This document shows positions 32,133 through 39,077 of a DNA stretch of 39,077 nt, in pieces. Position numbers and translations under genes: made by a program. The notes under the pieces are model-generated. The model had not been told where the DNA came from. It ran no database searches and saw only the letters and a program-made list of their open reading frames with translations. The stretch is from Streptomyces griseomycini. GTDB lineage: Bacteria; Actinomycetota; Actinomycetes; Streptomycetales; Streptomycetaceae. Position 1 is the first letter of the stretch; every line of letters starts with the position of its first letter. The DNA is taken from contig NZ_JACHJI010000028.1 in NCBI RefSeq assembly GCF_014203535.1, forward strand, positions 1-39,077. Reading direction: 5' to 3'.

Positions 32133-32960
32133 CGGGGGGCGGCGCACGGTCGCCTCGAAGCACTCCCGCCCCTGCTCCCCCGCGGGACGGAAGCAGGCCC
32201 GCACGACGGTGCCCGGCGTCGTCGCCGTCATGGGGGTGTAGAGGTAGGCCTTCGCGTCCAGGGCGTCCGTCACCTCGGCGGAGCGGGTCGGGCCGGGTGC
32301 GGTCAGCTCGACGCGGTCGCCGATCCCGGCGCCCCACATGCGGGCCCAGCTCGCGGCGCACCGGGGGCTGTGGCGCAGCTCCAGCCGGGCGCCGGCGACC
32401 GTGCGGTGCGTGGTGAGGGTGTCCGGTCCGATGCCGCAGAGCATGTTCATCGGATCCTTGCCCGCGCAGGAGGAGCCCCGGCAGCGGGGCGGCGGCAGGG
32501 CGGTCCGGGAGGCCGGGGGCGTGCGGGCCGTGTCGGCGGGCCGGTCCGGCACCAGCAGGGTGGTCGCGGTGACGCCCGCGGCCAGGAGGGCCAGCACGGC
32601 CGCGACCACCGCCGCGGTGCGCCACGGCCGGATCCGGTTCGTCCCTTCGGGTGGCGGGGGGACCGGCGGGGTGACACGGGGCCGTGCCGGTGCGTCCGGC
32701 GGGGCGTGGGCGGCGCGTCCGCTGCTCGCCGACTCCGCGATCTCCCACAGCGCCAGGCAGCGCCCCTCCGGCTCGCCCGCCAGGCGGCACAGCTCCCGCA
32801 CGGCCTCGCGGGGCGGCAGCGTCTCGCCCTTGAGGTAGCGGCCCCAGGAGGACCTGCTGAAGGGGGTGCGTTCCTCCAGGCCCGTCAGGCTCAGACCCGT
32901 GCGCTGCCTCACCTCCCGCAGGGCGGCGGTCAGTTCCGCGCGCTCCGGTGACGGCGTCAT
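32121..32960 (-). CDS. Membrane-anchored XRE regulator with DUF2690 ectodomain
   Basis: 279 residues. A helix-turn-helix (about 8-60: LREVRQRTGLSLTGLEERTPFSRSSWGRYLKGETLPPREAV) is followed by a Pro-rich linker, one membrane helix (115-137, TAAVVAAVLALLAAGVTATTLL) and an extracytoplasmic DUF2690 domain. That domain has CRGSSCAGKDPMNMLCGIGPDT (Cys160, 165, 175), ARLELRHSPRCAASWAR (Cys201) and a later CF..C pair. The cysteines suggest an oxidised, exported domain. Its role as envelope sensor is inferred. ATG 32960 overlaps the upstream gene by four bases (ATGA), so the two regulators are co-translated. Its helix-turn-helix is clearly paralogous to that of its neighbour (SSWxRYLxGxxLPPREAV). Confidence 0.88.
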   Translation of the reverse strand: MTPSPERAELTAALREVRQRTGLSLTGLEERTPFSRSSWGRYLKGETLPPREAVRELCRLAGEPEGRCLALWEIAESASSGRAAHAPPDAPARPRVTPPVPPPPEGTNRIRPWRTAAVVAAVLALLAAGVTATTLLVPDRPADTARTPPASRTALPPPRCRGSSCAGKDPMNMLCGIGPDTLTTHRTVAGARLELRHSPRCAASWARMWGAGIGDRVELTAPGPTRSAEVTDALDAKAYLYTPMTATTPGTVVRACFRPAGEQGRECFEATVRRPPAQR

Positions 32961-33769
32961 CCTCGCAGGGCTCCCCAGGTGTGCGGGCCGACGATGCCGT
33001 CCACGACCAGGCCGGCCCGCTTCTGCAGCCGTTTGACGGCCCGCTCGGTCCGCGGGCCGTAGATGCCGTCGACGTCGCCCGGTGCGTACCCCGCCCGGCG
33101 CAGCAGGCACTGTGCCTCGGCGACCTCCGCCCCGGCGTGGCCGTTCAGCAGGATCGCGTCCCGGGTCCGGCTGAGCCCCGCGTACCAGCGGCCGCCGATC
33201 CGCTCGACGCGGCAGGTGTACGAGGGGGCCGACGGCGCGGACGCGGCCCCGGCCGGCGCGGCCGACGACACCGGTGGCGGCTGTGCCCGGCCTTCGCCGT
33301 CCCCGGTGAGCCGGACGACCAGGACCACCGCCGAGGAGGCCGCGAGGAGGAGCGCCACGACACCGGCGACGACCGCGACCCGGAGGGAACCACGGCGTCC
33401 GGGCCCCTCCGGCACGGTCGTCGTCCCCGCGGTCGCCTCCGCTTCCGCTGCCGCCGCCGTGGCCTCCGGCGCGGCGCCGGCGGTCACCGTGGTCGTGTGC
33501 CCGCCCGTCCACGCCGCCGCCGCGACCTCCCACAGCGCCAGCAGCCGGGTCGGGTCCTCCCCGGTGACCGACGCGACCGCCTCGACGGCCTCCCTGGGCG
33601 GCAGCGACCTGCCACCCAGGTACCGCTCCCACGACGACGTGCTGTACCCCGTCTTCGCCGCCAGTTGACGCATGCTCAGCCCGCTGTGGTCCTTCAGCCG
33701 GCGCAAGCACACCACCAAGTGCCGCACCCGTGGATCGAGTTCCGCGGGCAGCACCTTCCAACGCGACAT
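32957..33769 (-). CDS. Membrane-anchored XRE regulator with peptidoglycan-binding ectodomain
   Basis: 270 residues. The helix-turn-helix (about 15-65: LRRLKDHSGLSMRQLAAKTGYSTSSWERYLGGRSLPPREAV) precedes an Ala/Thr/Glu-rich linker (86-125), one membrane helix (131-153) and an outside part. The outside ends in a PG_binding_1 domain (about 208-268): NGHAGAEVAEAQCLLRRAGY, then VDGIYGPRTERAVKRLQKRAG and VDGIVGPHTWGAL. Such domains bind peptidoglycan or related cell-wall polymers, so this may report wall state directly to DNA (inference). ATG 33769 has GGGGGAA four bases upstream; earlier in-frame codons look non-coding. It is first gene of a two-gene operon and is divergent from a secreted peptidoglycan-binding protein. 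Confidence 0.9.
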   Translation of the reverse strand: MSRWKVLPAELDPRVRHLVVCLRRLKDHSGLSMRQLAAKTGYSTSSWERYLGGRSLPPREAVEAVASVTGEDPTRLLALWEVAAAAWTGGHTTTVTAGAAPEATAAAAEAEATAGTTTVPEGPGRRGSLRVAVVAGVVALLLAASSAVVLVVRLTGDGEGRAQPPPVSSAAPAGAASAPSAPSYTCRVERIGGRWYAGLSRTRDAILLNGHAGAEVAEAQCLLRRAGYAPGDVDGIYGPRTERAVKRLQKRAGLVVDGIVGPHTWGALRG

Positions 33770-33795
33770 GTTTCCCCCACTCGCGTCCGTGGTCC

Positions 33796-33959
33796 CGTCC
33801 CCCCGTCGCATTCTGCAACAGCATCCACGGGCCACCCGGGACGGCGGTTCCCGCACCCGTACCGAATCGGCCACCGCCCGCCGTACCCGTCCCGCGGCAC
33901 CGTCCCGGCGGGACGGGACACCGCAGGTCAGCGGGTGGGACGTCCCGCGGTGACGTCAC
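33796..33959. promoter_or_regulatory. GGGACG/CGTCCC repeat cluster and palindromes (operator candidate)
   Basis: The 290-base divergent gap carries CGTCCC at 33796, 33888, 33901 and 33941 and GGGACG at 33838, 33910 and 33937. The central pair forms CGTCCC-GGC-GGGACG (33901-33915), extended to 17 bases by flanking C and G. The 33937/33941 pair forms the palindrome GGGACGTCCC. GTGACGTCAC (33950-33959) is a further 10-bp palindrome. This is far denser than base composition would give. The 3-base-centre repeat matches the one at 28500-28514. Confidence 0.6.
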
Positions 33960-34059
33960 TTCCGCGGCAACTGTGGCGCCCCCCGCCGCCGACTTCGCAT
34001 GCTCGTCTCGCCAGCCGGCGGCACGGACCGCCGCCCGACCCAGAGCGAGAGGGAAACGC

Positions 34060-34506
34060 ATGCGACCGAACATCTGGACCAGGACCCTCGTCAGCGCCGG
34101 CGCCGTCGTCGGCCTCGCCGCCGGAGGCCTCGCGACCGCGGGGACCGCCTTCGCGGGGCAGGACGCGAAGCCGGCCGTGAGCTCCGAGGCCTCCGTCCTC
34201 GCGGTGAACAACCTCGGCCTGAACACGGCCCGGGCCAAGAACTGGCAGTGCTGGCTGCACGACATGGGGTACAACCCCGGCACGGTCGACGGGCAGCTGG
34301 GCGGCAGGAGCTGGAAGGCGGCGCAGGCCATGTTCAACGACCTGGGCCTCGGCGCGGGCACCGAGGACGGGATCGTCGGCACCAGGACGATCCGGGCGCT
34401 GCAGCGCTACCTGAACGACTGGGGCTTCGACGCCGGCCCCGAGGACGGGATCGCCGGAACGAGGACCAAGAAGGCGTTCTGGGACTTCAACGCCACCGGC
34501 TGCTGA
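34060..34506 (+). CDS. Secreted peptidoglycan-binding domain protein
   Basis: 148 residues with a signal peptide (MRPNIWTRTLVSAGAVVGLAAGG..., cleavage likely after TAFA near residue 33). The mature part is three imperfect 26-28-residue units of PG_binding type: QCWLHDMGYNPGTVDGQLGGRSWKA, AQAMFNDLGLGAGTEDGIVGTRT and LQRYLNDWGFDAGPEDGIAGTRT. No catalytic domain is attached, so it should act only by binding the cell wall or a wall-derived ligand. Two Cys (in NWQCWL and the last residue) might pair. GAGAGGGAA five bases before ATG 34060 supports the start. Its domain matches the ectodomain of the divergent regulator, suggesting a shared ligand (inference). A terminator follows. Confidence 0.9.
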   Translation: MRPNIWTRTLVSAGAVVGLAAGGLATAGTAFAGQDAKPAVSSEASVLAVNNLGLNTARAKNWQCWLHDMGYNPGTVDGQLGGRSWKAAQAMFNDLGLGAGTEDGIVGTRTIRALQRYLNDWGFDAGPEDGIAGTRTKKAFWDFNATGC

Positions 34507-34532
34507 GCCGGCCCGACGCACCGCACACACGC

Positions 34533-34571
34533 CGCGGCCCGTCCTCCCACCGGGGGAGAGGACGGGCCGCG
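34533..34571. terminator. Bidirectional terminator between the PG-binding gene and argS
   Basis: A 14-bp perfect stem (CGCGGCCCGTCCTC and complement) with an 11-base loop lies between convergent stops at 34506 and 34594. Confidence 0.85.
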
Positions 34572-34593
34572 CGCGTGCGCACCGGTGCGGGTC

Positions 34594-36354
<1,761 letters not shown>

Positions 36355-36514
36355 GGAGTGGCTGCCGTTCTCTCGGGTTCGTGGACTACTGCGGAATCCG
36401 AGTATCCCACGCGGTGAAAAGCGGTTTTCGCGGATGCGGGCGTGCCTGGGAGAATGGAGCGGTCAGCCGTGCGACCGTACCGGCTGCCCCAGCAGAAAGA
36501 AGGACGTGCCGATC

Positions 36515-38260
36515 GTGGCTCAGAGCACCGAGACCACCGACTGGGTCTCCCGTTTCGCGGATGAGGTCATCGAGGAGTCGGAGCGTCGGGCCCCGGGCAA
36601 ACCGGTCGTCGTCGCGTCCGGGCTCTCCCCCTCGGGCCCGATCCACCTGGGCAACCTCCGCGAGGTCATGACCCCGCACCTGGTCGCCGACGAGATCCGG
36701 CGGCGCGGGTACCAGGTCCGGCACCTGATCTCCTGGGACGACTACGACCGGTACCGCAAGGTCCCGGCCGGCGTCGCCGGCGTCGACGAGTCGTGGGCCG
36801 AGCACATCGGCAAGCCGCTCACCTCCGTCCCGGCGCCCAGGGGCTCCGCGCACCCGAACTGGGCCGAGCACTTCAAGGCCGCGATGATCGAGTCGCTGGC
36901 CGAGCTGGGCGTGGAGTTCGACGGGATCAGCCAGACGGAGCAGTACACCTCCGGCGCCTACCGCGAGCAGATCCTGCACGCCATGAAGCACCGCGGCGAC
37001 ATCGACGCCGTCCTCGCCCAGTACCGGACCAAGCCGAAGCCCGCCGACCAGAAGAAGCAGCAGGCGAAGCAGAAGCCGGTCGACGAGGCCGAGCTGGAGG
37101 CCGCCGAGGGCTCGGGCGCCGCCGCCGAGGACGACGGCAGCTCCGGCACCGGCGGGTACTTCCCGTACAAGCCGTACTGCGGCAACTGCGAGAAGGACCT
37201 GACCACCGTCACCACCTACGACGACGACTCCACCGAGCTGACGTACGCCTGCACCGCGTGCGGCTTCTCCGAGACCGTCCGGCTCAGCGAGTTCAACCGC
37301 GGCAAGCTGGTCTGGAAGGTCGACTGGCCGATGCGGTGGGCCTACGAGGGCGTGGTCTTCGAGCCGAGCGGCGTGGACCACTCCTCGCCCGGGTCGTCGT
37401 TCCAGGTCGGCGGGCAGATCGTCGGGATCTTCGGCGGCAAGCAGCCCATCGGGCCGATGTACGCCTTCGTCGGCATCAGCGGCATGGCCAAGATGTCGTC
37501 CTCGCGCGGCGGCGTGCCCACGCCCGCCGACGCGCTGAAGATCATGGAGCCGCAGCTGCTGCGCTGGCTGTACGCCCGCCGCAGGCCCAACCAGTCCTTC
37601 AAGATCGCCTTCGACCAGGAGATCCAGCGCCTCTACGACGAGTGGGACCGGCTCGACGCCAAGGTCGCCGACGGCTCCGCGCTGCCCGCCGACGCCGCCG
37701 CGCACTCCCGCGCGGTGCGCACGGCGAGCGGTGAGCTGCCGAGGACGCCGAGGCCGCTGCCGTACCGCACGCTGGCGTCGGTGGCCGACATCACCGCCGG
37801 CCACGAGGACCAGGCGCTGCGCATCCTCAGCGAGCTCGACCCGGCGAACCCGCTCGCCTCGCTCGACGAGGCCCGGCCGCGCTACGACCGGGCCGAGGCG
37901 TGGATCAACACCCACGTCCCCGCCGACCAGCGCACCGTCGTCCGCGCGGAGCCCGACGCCGAGCTGCTGAAGTCGCTCGACGAGCAGGGCCGGGAGTCGC
38001 TGCGGCTGCTGCTCGACGGCCTCGCCGAGCACTGGTCGCTGGACGGGCTCACCCACCTCGTCTACGGCGTGCCCAAGGTCCAGGCCGGCTTCTCCGCCGA
38101 CGCCACGCCCAAGGAGCTGCCGCCGGAGATCAAGACCGCCCAGCGGTCGTTCTTCGCGCTGCTCTACCACCTGCTGGTCGGGCGCGACACCGGCCCGCGT
38201 CTGCCCACGCTGCTGCTCGCGGTGGGGCAGGACCGGGTGCGGACGCTGCTCGGGGAGTAG
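36515..38260 (+). CDS. lysS: Class I lysyl-tRNA synthetase
   Basis: 581-residue class I-type LysRS, the archaeal-like form, unrelated to the class II LysRS of most bacteria. The HIGH motif is SGLSPSGPIHLGNLRE (near 40) and the KMSKS motif is GMAKMSSSRGG (about 325). A Cys4 zinc-ribbon lies between them (YCGNCEKDL and YACTACGF). A Lys/Gln/Glu-rich linker (KKQQAKQKPVDEAELEAAE) is inserted near 180-200. The C-terminal helical domain has VYGVPK and FFALLYHLL. GTG 36515 is preferred because AAGGA is ten bases upstream; the in-frame GTG at 36506 touches that site. A second, class II LysRS elsewhere in the genome is common in Streptomyces. A very strong terminator follows. Confidence 0.94.
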   Translation: MAQSTETTDWVSRFADEVIEESERRAPGKPVVVASGLSPSGPIHLGNLREVMTPHLVADEIRRRGYQVRHLISWDDYDRYRKVPAGVAGVDESWAEHIGKPLTSVPAPRGSAHPNWAEHFKAAMIESLAELGVEFDGISQTEQYTSGAYREQILHAMKHRGDIDAVLAQYRTKPKPADQKKQQAKQKPVDEAELEAAEGSGAAAEDDGSSGTGGYFPYKPYCGNCEKDLTTVTTYDDDSTELTYACTACGFSETVRLSEFNRGKLVWKVDWPMRWAYEGVVFEPSGVDHSSPGSSFQVGGQIVGIFGGKQPIGPMYAFVGISGMAKMSSSRGGVPTPADALKIMEPQLLRWLYARRRPNQSFKIAFDQEIQRLYDEWDRLDAKVADGSALPADAAAHSRAVRTASGELPRTPRPLPYRTLASVADITAGHEDQALRILSELDPANPLASLDEARPRYDRAEAWINTHVPADQRTVVRAEPDAELLKSLDEQGRESLRLLLDGLAEHWSLDGLTHLVYGVPKVQAGFSADATPKELPPEIKTAQRSFFALLYHLLVGRDTGPRLPTLLLAVGQDRVRTLLGE

Positions 38261-38263
38261 ACC

Positions 38264-38309
38264 GGACGGAGAGGCCCCCGTGCGGAGGCGCACGGGGGCC
38301 TCTCCGTCC
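38264..38309. terminator. Very strong hairpin terminator after lysS
   Basis: A perfect 21-bp stem with loop GAGG begins 3 bases after the lysS stop and ends 3 bases before the convergent gene's stop. It is the longest stem in the window and should serve both strands. Confidence 0.92.
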
Positions 38310-38312
38310 CTC

Positions 38313-39077
38313 CTACGCGATGTGGTCCTCTTCCAGTTCCGCCGAGTGGCGCTTCTGGAAGCGTTCCGCGAGGGCCTTCAGGACGCCCGGGCTCAGCGTC
38401 GTGCCGTAGGTCGCCTGGATGTTGTCGCCGAGGACGCGGGGCGTGGGATAGCTGCCGTCTATCGACTGGCGGAACACCTGGTAGTACGCCTCCTCGTCCG
38501 GCTCGGCGCCCGGCGCGCCGCCGCCCTCGCCCAGCTCGCGGGTGCGGCCCGGGCTCACCGGGATGGGGAAGCTGCCGGTCTCCTCGGGGGAGGGCTCCTG
38601 CACGGGGGGCTCCTCCTGGTACTGCTCCCGGTACTCCTCGGCCTGCTGCTGCTCCGCGATCCACTGGGCGTACGCGGCGTCCGGGTCGTAGGTGGGGTCG
38701 TAGTCGCCGTGGTACTCCACGGACTGCGGGTCGCGGGCGTGCAGCCAGGGATTCTGGTCCGGGACGGGCTCCTCGTGCGGCACCGGCTCCGCGTCCCGCC
38801 GGTTGCCGACGAGTTCGGGACGCTGCTCGACGGGCGGCACCGCGTTCTGCGGAGCGGGGGTCTCCGTGCGTGGCGCCGGGGGTATCAGCGCCGGCTCTAT
38901 GCCCGCCGCCGCCAGGCCCGCCGGGGCGGTCTCGGCGAGGGGGACGCCGTACTTGGCGAGGCGCAGCGGCATCAGGGCCTCCACCGGGGCCTTGCGGCGC
39001 CAGCCGCGGCCGAAGCGGGAACGCAGGCGGGCCTGGTAGACGAGACGTTCCTGCTCCAGCTTGATCACCTGCTCGTA
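38313..39077 (-). CDS. C-terminal part of an actinobacterial protein (possibly DUF2637 type), partial
   Basis: At least 254 residues of an open frame that continues past the right edge, so the start is not in the window; the internal GTG at 39068 is not a convincing start. Visible parts are a basic helical stretch (IKLEQERLVYQARLRSRFGRGWRRKAP), MPLRLAKYGVPLAET, a long acidic Pro/Glu/Gln/Tyr-rich disordered region, and an ordered C-terminus (EAYYQVFRQSIDGSYPTPRVLGDNIQATYG, then LSPGVLKALAERFQKRH) that looks like a winged-helix or replication-type HTH. Streptomyces DUF2637/Spd-like membrane proteins have such tails, but the membrane part would be outside the window, so this label is a guess. 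Confidence 0.7.
   Translation of the reverse strand, partial: YEQVIKLEQERLVYQARLRSRFGRGWRRKAPVEALMPLRLAKYGVPLAETAPAGLAAAGIEPALIPPAPRTETPAPQNAVPPVEQRPELVGNRRDAEPVPHEEPVPDQNPWLHARDPQSVEYHGDYDPTYDPDAAYAQWIAEQQQAEEYREQYQEEPPVQEPSPEETGSFPIPVSPGRTRELGEGGGAPGAEPDEEAYYQVFRQSIDGSYPTPRVLGDNIQATYGTTLSPGVLKALAERFQKRHSAELEEDHIA

Overview
The window is a stretch of Streptomyces chromosome. This is inferred from the very high GC content, strong third-position GC bias, the developmental genes bldN and rsbN, and the rex-hemA-hemC-hemD operon. Gene order resembles the S. coelicolor argS/lysS-hem-rex-bldN neighbourhood as I remember it; no alignment was possible here. The window opens inside the 3' end of a 5S rRNA gene and ends inside a gene that runs off the right edge.

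Layout. 1-4.2 kb: rRNA terminator, then four plus-strand genes (HAD hydrolase, MFS exporter, AcuC-type deacetylase, conserved phosphatase-like protein). 4.3-7.2 kb: a BldC-like DNA-binding protein, the tiny ribosomal protein bS22, an atypical extended SDR and a PlsC-type acyltransferase. 7.2-9.6 kb (minus): anti-sigma factor RsbN and ECF sigma factor BldN, with a BldN-type promoter candidate in front of rsbN. 9.9-11.2 kb: divergent HAD-IB phosphatase and glutaredoxin-like protein. 11.2-16.7 kb: Rex operator, then rex, hemA, hemC and hemD with 4-nt overlaps. 16.8-21.7 kb: a block that looks inserted between hemD and hemB, holding DUF397/XRE and a divergent anti-sigma-like ATPase (a WhiJ-type set), a DUF4232 lipoprotein, an MFS transporter and an alpha/beta hydrolase. 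21.9-27.5 kb: hemB, a CurA-type NADP oxidoreductase and a large SARP/AfsR-like regulator. 27.6-34.5 kb: an accessory region rich in envelope and regulatory genes. 34.6-39.1 kb: argS and lysS (divergent), then the C-terminal part of a gene cut by the window edge.

How genes work together. Rex (NADH/NAD+ sensor) controls its own operon and so ties tetrapyrrole synthesis to redox state: HemA starts the pathway, HemB makes porphobilinogen, HemC polymerises it and HemD closes the ring. BldN drives aerial-hyphae genes and is held by membrane-bound RsbN.

The most novel-looking element is at 27.6-34.5 kb. Three proteins share one architecture: N-terminal helix-turn-helix, low-complexity linker, one membrane helix, extracytoplasmic domain. 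They lie divergently from genes for a lipoprotein (28.3 kb) and a secreted peptidoglycan-binding protein (34.1 kb). Both divergent gaps contain the same inverted repeat, CGTCCC-N3-GGGACG, and extra copies of its half-site. I propose a shared regulon of membrane-anchored one-component envelope sensors; this is inference from sequence only.
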